Of a stretch of 64,000 nucleotides of DNA, positions 43,592 to 53,655 are shown piece after piece. The first letter of the stretch is position 1, and each line of letters begins with the position of its first letter. The DNA comes from Hysterangium stoloniferum (lineage: Eukaryota; Basidiomycota; Agaricomycetes; Hysterangiales; Hysterangiaceae), in the NCBI GenBank assembly GCA_015178975.1, contig WHVD01000107.1:186001-250000 (forward strand), read 5' to 3'. Made by a program: the position numbers and the translations under genes. The notes beneath the pieces were generated by a model, which was given only the letters and a program-made list of their open reading frames with translations, was not told where the DNA came from and made no database searches.

Positions 43592-44052
43592 TGAATTATA
43601 GGCTTTGAGGGTTATCGCTGTGGTTGGGGGTTAGGTTTCAGCACCTTTCTCTGTGGCAGTATACGGTACAAATGTCAGCTATTTCATTATATGTATATGT
43701 AATTATAATGAAGCATTGCAGTTCCTATATTTCAGTCTTCATGTATAAGAGCAGCCAGAACGATGGGGAAACCCGCAGTGGATGTTTTTAGAAAGGTTCT
43801 CGAATATAAGCTTCTGCCTTAGTACCGAGCCGATGAATCAAACCTACTTTGTCAAAGGTTAGTTTTAACTCATTAGAGGTTATCTCAATGAATATCAAGA
43901 GGTTTTTCCGCTGAAACATCCTGTGTCTTGCAAAATAAAATATGTCTCAGTAGTTCCCGAACATTAATTGTTTTAAGGTTTTCAAAGGCCGCTAAATTAC
44001 GCCAGGATATCCGACTGGAAGTCCTCCTCCATTATCTACTACATATACAAGC
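43592..44052. promoter_or_regulatory. Shared upstream region of NOP12 and the HMUDK-chromo gene
   Basis: Divergent genes start on either side. An AT-rich stretch with TATATGTATATGTAATTATAATG lies at about 43688. No other feature is seen. Confidence 0.4.
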
Positions 44053-45610
44053 ATGCGACCCACTAAATCTCAATCATCCGTCTTGAATAGTGACGTACGG
44101 TCGACAACACCAACAAAGAAACCGAATGTCACCAAAAAGTATGTCAGTATTGCAGGGCGATCTTTGCCTATCAATATGCATAACTTGGATATGCTGTTCA
44201 AATGGATGGCGGAACGCGACAGCATACAAAGGAAACGACAGACAGGAATCCCTCCACCTTGGTCAGAAGACCCCATTTTACGAGAGCATAAATTCTGTAA
44301 CGTCTTCCGAACACTCGACAGGGGGACGCAGTACATTCTCCGCGAAGTTATCAACAAAGGCGATCAGACGCACTCGGAAATATGCTTCCGAGTGATGCTT
44401 TACAAGCTTTTCAATCGAATTGCTACATGGGAGTTGATCGAGAAAAAACTAGGTCCAACAACATGGTCCAATTTCAGTTTGGACAAGTATGGCCGGGTGT
44501 TACTGGCCGCGAAGAGTGTGGCTCCTATTTATACCTCGGCCTACCAGATTCCCGCCCCCAAATTGGGATACTCGACCACGGTCATGAATCACTTACGGCT
44601 TCTACAGAAGATGATGGAAGAGGATTTTCCGGGCGAACTACTCAAACAACGATCAATGAGAGACGCATATTGCCTCATTGAACAATACCCCGGAATGGGT
44701 CCATTTCTGAGCTTCCAGTGAGACCCCTTCCACTGCGCTGTTCTGTTTGAAACCACTTCTTACAAGCATCTTCATATTTGGCAGACTTTTGCTCGATCTT
44801 AACATGTCGCCACACGTGGATTTCGACGAGAACGAATGGGTGGCCTGTGGACCAGGCTCCTCGAAATGTCTGCGCATGATATTTGGCTGTGACGTCAGTA
44901 GGATCAAATCGCAGGCTATCGAATATCTGTACAACACTCAAAATGAGCATTTCGCTCGCTTGGGAATTACAGATCTACCTCGCGTAGCTGAGGATAAGCC
45001 CGGAGTCAGCTTCGTCGATTTAGAACATGCACTTTGCGAATGTTACAAGTATAGCAAACTTCGCAACATAAAAGGGAAGTGGTCAGCAAAAAATGAGCCA
45101 CTATCGACTGTTTTGCCGTCAAAAATATTTAGGGCGAACCCTACTACACGGACACGTTCGGAACGGAGTGTGTTGTTTACTAGAGATTTATCAACACCAC
45201 CTCTGAAAAGATCATCCTCAGAGCCAGACCAATTCGGGGATTCGGAGGATGAACCCGCTTACGATGACATTGACTACGAGGTGTCGCATATCACCAAACA
45301 ACGATTCGGTCAACGCGGCTGGGAGTACAGAGTACGCTGGATCGGTTACGGTCCAGAAGACGACACGTGGCTCACCACTCCCGAGCTCAAAGATGCCCCC
45401 GAGGTCTTGCGAGAGTGGCGCGCAGCACGTCGAAAGCAGACTCGAGCCTGCCGTCGTAAGGTGAAGAAATCTACAAAGGTTGGAATCACGAGGCCACGCG
45501 TAAGGAAGGGTACCCTTCATGCCCTTCGCAAAACACGCAAAACATGCAATCCTAGACAGAAGCAGAAAAAGACATTATTTCTGGACGCAGCAACGTGTCT
45601 TCTGGCTTAA
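44053..45610 (+). CDS. 5-hmdU-DNA-kinase helical-domain protein fused to a chromodomain
   Basis: Two exons, 44053-44717 and 44785-45610. The 67-nt intron starts GTGAG, ends CAG and restores a Gln codon (SFQ-LLLDLN), giving 496 aa. Residues about 68-330 match the all-helical domain annotated in fungal proteins as 5-hmdU DNA kinase helical (phage hypermodified-thymine machinery). Visible blocks are FCNVFRTLDRGTQYILREV, FRVMLYKLFNRIATWELI, PAPKLGYSTTV, GMGPFLSFQ, GPGSSKCLRMIFG and DLEHALCECYKYSK. Residues 386-433 are a chromodomain (YEVSHITKQRF, YRVRWIGYGPEDDTW). A strongly basic tail follows. The fusion implies recruitment of a DNA-base-directed activity to marked chromatin, but no enzymatic activity is shown for the fungal members. 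Both exons look intact. Confidence 0.78.
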
Positions 45611-46620
45611 CGACATAGGATTGGCTGCAGTTGCGAGTGCGATAACAATGGTCATGAAAAAGAGATTGCGGAGATGTATGAGACCTGGGTGAAACCCTGG
45701 CGACAAATGCAGATGGCGTAATCTTCAAGACAAAACACCTATTAAAATATTGGATATTTGTTCAAGTATCCAAACATCGTGCCGATCAATCATCTACACC
45801 TATGGATGTTCTCTGCCAACTGAGAACTGGAAACATTACACGTTTCAAACATTCCGGCATTGAGAAAGCCCCCGAAACTTTATATAATTCAATTTGGAAA
45901 GTGCCTGGAGAGTTCTTTAGAACATATAAAATTCCCAACGCATTCACAAAAATATGGACATTCCCGGGCAAACTTTAGAGTGCATCTGGGATCGCAAGAG
46001 CTCTCGCCGGAAAAAGCTATGGATTCACAAGATTTGCGGATCCTTTGTGGAGGCTGAGTGTGATTAGACCCCCCCAATCACATGACCGATCCTTAACCGA
46101 GTTAAAAAATTGGTTGAGGACCCAGAAACGCTAGACCTTTAGATCCCCAACGAAGTTGAAGTTGGTCAAGGATCCATTAACCCTGAACCCTTAGAGCCCA
46201 TTCGGCGTTGAAAAACTGAGATCTGGATTTCTCGAAAACTCTGATTTCACACTCACAAATCGTAATCACGCTCTCATTTGAATGGTCACTCATTATCATC
46301 GCAATTCTAAATATGTGGAAAGAATGATGATGCTTCGCAGCCTGTCTGAGGGATTGATGTTAAGCCCTTCTAAAGTTGCTTGTATCCTTTCTTCATATCC
46401 ACCACCTTCTGTGTCATTTTGTGCATCCCCCTATGAAAGGTGTAAGACTAGTATCTGCTGCAGTGCAGACAGACACTAGAATGAGTGATGGGGAACAAAC
46501 CACTACTGTATTCAGAATCTACATGTACATATTATATACTAGTGGAGAACAATAGGATGTGAGCAACAATGAGATGACAATAAGATCAATATTACCAAAT
46601 CACAGTGTAGGGAGTCTCAC
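45611..46620. other. Intergenic, with palindromic GATCCTTAACC repeats
   Basis: No gene is recognised. At 46089-46125 a GATCCTTAACCGAG...TTGGTTGAGGA near-palindrome occurs. Similar ones lie at about 46712-46745 and 46779-46812. The frames at 46282-46479 have no visible domain. Confidence 0.45.
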
Positions 46621-46884
46621 TCCCTTCACCCGGAAAAGCCCTTGTTCCAAAAATTTTTAAGATCCTCAGTAAAGGCTTATTTGATATAAACACCGCCAAT
46701 CACTCAGCGGATTCTTAACCAATTTAAAGTCAGTTAAGGATCTAACATGCAGATTTGGAATCCAATGGAGCCTTAAAAGATCCATAACCAAGTTAAAATT
46801 GGTTAAGGATATAACATATGATTAGTTGCAAATACTCTCTAATATAGCGTTTAGAATCCAATGAACTTTAGGATCCTCAAAAGA

Positions 46885-47155
46885 TATTAAAAATAGTATG
46901 AGTTGACTCTATTGCAATACACAATATACAAGGGTTTAATAAGCTTGTAATAAAAGTATTTGTTTCTCAATATCTTGTGTCAGTTAGTGTAGCACCTCCT
47001 GACAATATAGGTTGGATGCTCTGGGAGGTGTATAGTGGTTCTGACACACATTAACCTCCAAAAGCATGGTCCACAATTAGCATCTTCATATGAAAAGTTG
47101 CAATAATTGGTGGACTCCCCCTATAAAAAGGTGTGTTTCATCATCAAATTTAACA
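46885..47155 (-). repeat. Copia 3' LTR
   Basis: 271 bp, almost identical to 51430-51700 and to the solo LTR at 34170-34441. Confidence 0.95.
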
Positions 47156-47194
47156 CACCCCCTTGATGAAACACTTTTTTAATCCCATATCTGT

Positions 47195-50100
47195 TCAATT
47201 TCCTAATCCCATCATAGATCTGAACTTTTCCACCTTTGGTTTTGGTAATGCTTTGGTTAAGATATCTGCCAGCATTTCATCTGTTTGTAGGTAGATAGGG
47301 TTGATTGATTCCTTTTCTACCATGTCACGTAACCAGTAGTAGCATAGGTCCAGATGTTTCATTCGTCCATGATGTTCTGGATTCTTGGCTACAGTTAGTG
47401 CTGACTGGTTGTCAATGAAGAGTTTTGATGGACATGGTGCCTTGTATCCCAATTCCTTTAACAGGTTCTGCATCCAACAGATCTCCTTCCCTGCTGCAAC
47501 TGCAGCAACATATTCAGCTTCTGTGGTGGATAGTGTCACAATTGGTTGTAGTTTGCTGCTCCAACATACTGCTCCTGATCCCACTTTGATTATGTACCCT
47601 GTTGTTGATTTTCCACTGTCCTTGTCTCCACCATAACTAGCATCACTGAAGCCAACGAATAGATCTGTATTTAATGGATCAGGACCATATGTGAGTTTCA
47701 TATCCATAGTTCCCTTCAAATATCGGAATAGATGCTTGACAGCCTTCCAATGTGCTATACCAGGGTTTGAATTAAACCGAGCCAATACTCCTGCAGTGTA
47801 TGCAATGTCGGGACGGGTGGTAGTGGCCAAGTACATCATGGACCCAACTGCATTAATGTAGGGAATGTCACGCATTTCATTCTGTTCCTCCATGGTTTTG
47901 GGTGACTGATCTGATGATAGTTTTGCCCCTGGATCCATGGGTGTACCCACTGTATGACAATTTGACATCCCAAATTCCTGTAATTTGTTCAAGATGTACT
48001 GGCGTTGTGATAGAGAGATAGTCCGCTTTTCTCGATCTCGTGTGATTTCAATGCCTAATAGGAAAGATGTAGGTCCTAGATCCCTGAGTTTGAAATGTGT
48101 AGCTAATTCAGCTACAAAATCATCCAGGACTTTTTCGGATGGTCCTGCAAGGGTGATGTCATCTACAAATATGGGAACAATGACTTTGATTCCATCTCGT
48201 TGATAGATATAGACCGATGGATCAGAATAAATCCGCTTGAAGTCCATTTTCTCTAGTACACTCTGCAGGTGTTTGCTCCAGAGATTGCTTGCCTGCTTGA
48301 GTCCATAGAGCGACTTGTCTAGTCTACATGCTACATCTGATCCTCCTTGGTGAAATCCTTCTGGCTGGACCATGTATATTTCTGCATCAATATCACTGTT
48401 GATGAATGCATGTGATATGTCAACTGATCGGAGGTGAAGGCCTTCTGCTGCAGCCAGTGCTAATACTAGACGAATAGTAGCATGGCGCATTGTTGGGGCA
48501 AAAATCTCTGTATAGTCAAATCCTGGTCTCTGGTTGTATCCTTTAGCAACCAATCGTGCCTTAAACCGTTCTATTGATCCATCTGCCTTGCGTTTCACTT
48601 TGGAAACCCATTTTGATCCTATAGCCTTTTTTCCTGGTGGTAGTTTCATTATGGTCCAAGTTCCATTGCTCATGTGTATGTTCATTTCCTCCAAGGCTGC
48701 CTCTCTCCATTGTCTTGCCTGTGGACCATTCATTGCCTCTGTAAATGTCCTTGGTTCAGAAATAATTGACACATGTGCCTCCTCCAATTCCACTTCATCG
48801 GTACTGTCAGAAGTGGTAGGATTGGGTTCCCAGGTTTTCCACCATTCATTAGGAGGTTTTTTGTTGCGCAAAGGTTTTCGAATAGCAATTGGTCTGTTAT
48901 CTTCCTCCTCCTCTTCCTCCTCCTCATTATCTGTGATCTGGGGGGATGGTGTGATAACATTGTCTTCGGATTCGGGTACAGGGATTTCATGATCCTCCAC
49001 AGGGGCAGTTGGTAATTCATTTGGTGGATTATCATCTTCTTCAACAACTGGACCCCCTGGGATATAATCCCTCGTACTTGATTCATCCTTCCCACCAGTA
49101 TCTGGAACTTGTGGTGGTTGGTGTTTCCATGTGTATCGTTCATCGAATTCAGCTCATTCACTGATCACTATCCTTCTTGTCAATGGGTTGTAGAATAACC
49201 ATCCCTTATACCCTTCAGGATACCCAATGAAGATGCATTTCTCCATGTGAGATCCCAGGCTTGATCGTTTATCCTTTTGAATGTGGACATATGCAATGCA
49301 TCCCCAAACTCTGATGTGACTGATATTTGGTTTCCTTTTGTGCCAAATTTCATATGGAGTTTTGTCCTGTAAGGCAGATGATGGGCAGTGGTTCCAGATG
49401 TGTACAAATGCAGCCAGGCAGTACTCCCAGAAGTTCTTGGGTAGTTCAGACTCTGTTAGCATGGTTGTAATCCCTTCTGCTAATGTCCGGTTTGCACACT
49501 CTGCCATTCCGTTTTGTTGAGGTCTATTACGGACTGTATGCTGACGCAAGATACCATGTTTATCGGTGAATTCAATGAATGCCCTTGACATGTATTCTCC
49601 ACCCTTGTCATCCCTAAGTTTCTTTATTTTCCGTCCAAGGAGGTTTTCTGCAAATGCTTTGTACCGTTTGAATGCCCAGAAAACACCACTTTTGGACTTG
49701 ATTGGGATGACGTAATAGAATCTTGAAGCCTCATCAATGAATGTAACCCAATAGTAACATCCAGATCGGGATCTTGTGCCAATATAATGTACATCTGTAT
49801 GTACCAACTCCAAAGGTTCATTGCAGTGATGTTCTGAGGGGGGAAATGGGTTGGCATGCATCTTTCCTGCAAGACATGGTTCACAAATTGGATCTGGTTT
49901 AGCCTTTGAATTAAGTACCAATCCTTTGACCATGTTTCTTCTCATTAGATTCTTTATCCCCTCATAGTGGTGATGTCCCAATCTTCTATGCCACAGAGAC
50001 AGATCTAGAGGTAAAGTAGAGGACATGTGCACATTCTCCATTCTATTTATAATAGTCTTGCCATCCAAGTAGCCCACATTTCGATCAGTGATTGATGCAG

Positions 50101-51265
50101 TGAATAAAAGATTCCCATGGCGATTAAATCTTATGGTTTTGGATGAAATGTGTACATCAAATTCTTTATAACGTGTGAGATATAGGACAGCAAGAAGATT
50201 ATTATGTAAAGCTGGAACATGTAATACTTTTGTGAATTCAACCTCCCGGCTAACTCTTCCATCAATGATTGGTTGAAAAATAACACTCCCAACACCTTCA
50301 GAATATACAATTCTATTGTCTGCAAGTTTTATTGGGGTTCTGTATGGGGTATAGGTGTGGAACCAGTTGTAATGGGGTGTCATATGCGATGTGGCCCCTG
50401 TGTCTGTATTCCAATCATAGATATTAGCTGAGGTTGCACATGCATCATGTTGTGAAAAGACACTTGCTTTTCCTGTCTGTTCCTCTACTTCCTCTATTTT
50501 TGCCTCTTCCATCTTGTTAGCACTGTTGCGTGACTGCCAGTATTGCTGTATCTTTTCTTTATTCCTTGGCTTTGGACAGTCATAGCTGAGGTGCCCTTCC
50601 TTGTCACAATTATAGCAAACCATCTTTTTTCGATGCTTGATGGGTGCTTTGGCCCTATTAACCATTTCTCCACGGCGATTGCGATTTAGTTCCTCGCTTC
50701 TAAATGCCTGGAGAATGGTATTCTTGTCCAACTTCTCCATGAGTAATAATGATGAGGAGAGGTGTGCATATTCCTCAGGAAGAGCCCGGATGAGTGCCAT
50801 GCATTGTAATTCTTCATCCAACTTTTCAATTGTGAAGTCCTTTGGGCGCAGGTTTTGAATAGTCCCCATTGCTTTATCAATTCTGACACCCAAATCCATC
50901 AAAGACTCCTTTTCATCCTTTTGGATTGAGAATAGGTCATCATAGGCATTGAAGCGGGCTCCTGGTTTTTGTTGTAAGTGTGTCCTTTCCAACAAGTCCC
51001 ACATTTTGATTGGATCTTCTTCAAATCCACGGAAATGCACCCTCTGATCATTTTCCACCATAAGATATATCTCTGCAGCTGCTTTCTCTGCCTTTGTTTC
51101 CCACTTCTCAATGTTATCACTGCCATTTACTGGCTTGATTTCTTTTCCACAAACAAGCTTCCAATAACCCAACTTCATCAACCATGCCTTCATTTCTCCA
51201 GACCATTCTGGATAATTTTGGTTGTTTAATGGTTTGAATTTTGGTAATGATTCTGAGGATGTCAT
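47195..51265 (-). pseudogene. gag-pol: Copia gag-pol polyprotein with one internal TGA
   Basis: ATG 51265 opens a frame that runs to 47195, interrupted only by TGA at 49156-49154 (in the same frame, so a nonsense change rather than two genes). Total span is about 1357 codons. The order is typical of Ty1/copia. It has a UBN2-like Gag and a zinc knuckle CYNCDKEGHLSYDC (about residue 217). Protease WNTDTGATSHM (about 286) follows. The integrase H-H-C-C starts LWHRRLGHH...CEPC and the core holds LVHTDVHY, LRDDKGGEY and NGMAECANRT. RT has RLVAKGYNQ, the catalytic FVDD block and SLYGLKQ. RNase H has GFSDASYGGD and STTEAEY. The stop lies between integrase and RT. Catalytic residues look intact. Confidence 0.92.
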
Positions 51266-51414
51266 GCTTGACACAGTAGGGAAATTTTCGAAAATCCGAA
51301 AATTAAGGTTTCTTGCTTATGCAAGCAAAAGTGACAGGCTCAACCAAACACAAAAGTTGGTTTGTTATGCCTCCAAATTCAAGTACTTATAGTAATGTGT
51401 ATTACAATTAGAAG

Positions 51415-51429
51415 CCAGGGCCCATAACC
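51415..51429 (-). other. Copia primer-binding site, internal tRNA-iMet type
   Basis: On the minus strand GGTTATGGGCCCTGG follows the 5' LTR without a gap. It is complementary to the anticodon stem-loop (GGGCCCATAACC) of initiator methionine tRNA rather than to its 3' end. This is the half-tRNA priming known for Drosophila copia. Confidence 0.75.
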
Positions 51430-51700
51430 TATTAAAAATAGTATGAGTTGACTCTATTGCAATACACAATATACAAGGGTTTAATAAGCTTGTAATAAAA
51501 GTATTTGTTTCTCAATATCTTGTGTCAGTTAGTGTAGCACCTCCTGACAATATAGGTTGGATGCTCTGGGAGGTGTATAGTGGTTCTGACACACATTAAC
51601 CTCCAAAAGCATGGTCCACAATTAGCATCTTCATATGAAAAGTTGCAATAATTGGTGGACTCCCCCTATAAAAAGGTGTGTTTCATCATCAAATTTAACA
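51430..51700 (-). repeat. Copia 5' LTR
   Basis: 271 bp, TGTTAAATTTGATG to TTTTTAATA on the minus strand. A TTTTTATAGG TATA-like box stands close to its start. Confidence 0.95.
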
Positions 51701-51820
51701 AAAGATCCTTAACCAATTTTAACTCTTATAAGGATTCAATGGATGATTGTTGGAGTTTGTATAAAATAAGACTCTACTAAGGATCCTAAAAATTTTTGGA
51801 GAGGGGTTATCCCGGGCTGT

Positions 51821-52150
51821 TGAAGTTTTCGTGGTGCTGTTCCTTAAGATAATAAAGGGAGGTAGATGCAAAGCACTAGAAGTGCAGGAGCTCAGACACA
51901 GACACGGACATGGACGTGGACACAGGCATAAACATGGACACAGGCATGGACATGGACAAGAATGAACAAATGAAGTTTTCACTAGTGCAAACTATGGACC
52001 CACAGTGGTACACAACATCGAGCTACTGTGCCGAGTCACTAAATCTAATACAAACCAGTGTTGGAACTCTGTCATGGTAGAGCATAACACCCCTCCTCCT
52101 CAAGCTTCGACTTTTATTTTACTGCTTCACAATACCTTTACAACTGTTTG
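51821..52150. other. Short GGACAC(A/G)GGCATGGACATGG repeat, otherwise empty
   Basis: A six- and twelve-base periodic GGACATGGAC(G/A) repeat lies at 51895-51960. The Cys/Pro-rich minus frame over it is a repeat artefact. Confidence 0.5.
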
Positions 52151-52156
52151 CATTAT

Positions 52157-52691
52157 GTAAGGCCCATGCTAGAATACCCAGAAATATTATATGAAAACTG
52201 CAAACTTCATAGTTCCTTCAAATGTTGACCAATCACCTTGTAGTGTTGTATATATATATTAATACATATCTAGTGAATTTTCATGTTATAACTCCAAAAT
52301 TTGACCTGTAACATACTTCCTAAAGTTGGAGTCCATCCAAGCTTGCAAACTTATTTATGAGTCATGATCAACTGCTCCACAGGTATGTATGTATTTGGAC
52401 CACAACAGCTGGGAGTGGTTATTTTTTGCTATATATAATTATATGCTCCATAACATATTACAAGCTTATTTGGTTTTGTATAGTGGTTGGCTCACAAATG
52501 AGTAAATGGACTACAACTTTGGGAAATATCCTACAGGTCAAATTTTGGAGTTGTAACATGTTAATTCACCAGATATGTAACATTAAAATATATATGCAAC
52601 ACTACAAGGTGATCGGTCAACATTTGAAGCAGCCATGAGGTTCACAATTTTCACACAATATTTCTGGGTATTCTAGCATGCATCTTACAAA
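52157..52691. mobile_element. Fold-back MITE with arms of about 190 bp
   Basis: The left arm (52157-52345) starts TGTAAGGCCCATGCTAGAAT and includes TCCAAAATTTGACCTGTAAC. The right arm (52500-52691) is its inverse, with TACAGGTCAAATTTTGGAGT and ending ATTCTAGCATGCATCTTACA. The loop is about 150 bp. There is no coding capacity. The superfamily is not determined. Confidence 0.75.
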
Positions 52692-52699
52692 ATGTAAAT

Positions 52700-53655
52700 G
52701 AATGAAAGCATAATTAGATCAACAGGACCACATTATAACACAGTTTCATGAAATATTGGCAATTGGGGGTGGTTACCACACTGGGCACAAGTATGGTTGG
52801 GCTCACCAGTTCCCTGTAAACAAAACTATCCTGAATTGCAATCCCTAAGGCTGTTCCAATTTGAAATATTACAGCTTGAAACTCTTGGAACAGATAGGGA
52901 TGGGGTGACTGTTGGGATTTATTGGTATATGTTGCAAGCTGTTGAGGATGCTCATGGTCTTGGTGTGCTCTTTTTTGGGTTAGACTATATTATCAGTGGA
53001 TATTTGATTTATTTGATGGACAATCAGCTAGGTAGTACTTTATAGTACCATAGTCATCGGTTGTATTCTTTAAGGGAAGTTTGTCATTCCCTTCACCCAC
53101 ATGAAAACCCATTGTATATTTCAACAGCGATCACTTTTGTTTTCGTCGAGTTGAGCGAGCTGGAAACTGTTGGAATTAAGGGCCTACATGTGCTCATATC
53201 TATGTTGCCCCGAGGTAATACAATCAGGGTGTTTCAACAGCGCCCTAAAATACCCATGTGATTCGCAATCGTTTTTTTTGTCCTACGTTACAATAATGAT
53301 GTTTCACTCTCATAGTTTCACACTCATATCGTTTTTCGCCATAAATACCTACAGTACGATACACAGTACTTCAGTCGACTTACTATCCTTTTCGTGTCGA
53401 CTGAGTAACTCCATTTGTAATAGAAACTTCCATAGGCCACCTAAAAAATCCGAGCAAGGGGATGTCACATATTCAATTTGCCATATAGGGATGGTTGCTA
53501 GACCTCTGGGCATTACATTTCCCCCAAAACAATTACATGATTTGTACCCGAGTAGTCATGGTCATGGGCTGCATACGAGTATGGAAGAATATATGTGGGG
53601 GGTTACTATGGTGGCTCTGGGAATTTGCTGAGAATTAGGGGAACCCAACTGAAAG
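52700..53655. other. Intergenic, unassigned open frames
   Basis: The plus frame at 52797-53045 contains FQFEILQLETLGTDRDGVTV and could be a remnant of a coding sequence. I do not recognise it. No other gene is seen downstream of the helicase. Confidence 0.35.

Larger units (their letters stand above)
46885..51700 (-). mobile_element. Complete Ty1/copia retrotransposon, minus strand
   Basis: The element is 4816 bp with 271-bp LTRs at 46885-47155 and 51430-51700. It is flanked by AAAGA at 46880-46884 and 51701-51705, a perfect 5-bp duplication. LTR termini are TGTTAAATTT and ATTTTTAATA. A purine tract (AAGGGGGTG on the minus strand) adjoins the 3' LTR. The primer site is at 51415-51429. One long gag-pol frame is broken only by a single stop. 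The two LTRs look nearly identical, so insertion was recent. Confidence 0.95.
46628..51820. mobile_element. Inverted-repeat (MITE-like) element split by the copia element
   Basis: The left end (CCCGGAAAAGCCCTTGTTCC, AAAAATTTTTAAGATCCTCA, at 46630-46675) is inverted at the right end (TAAGGATCCTAAAAATTTTT, GGAGAGGGGTTATCCCGG, about 51778-51817). The interior holds TTAACCAATTTAAA/TTGGTTAAGGAT palindromes. The two halves join at the copia target site (AAAGA). No coding capacity is seen outside the copia insert. The exact termini and target duplication are unclear. Confidence 0.5.
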
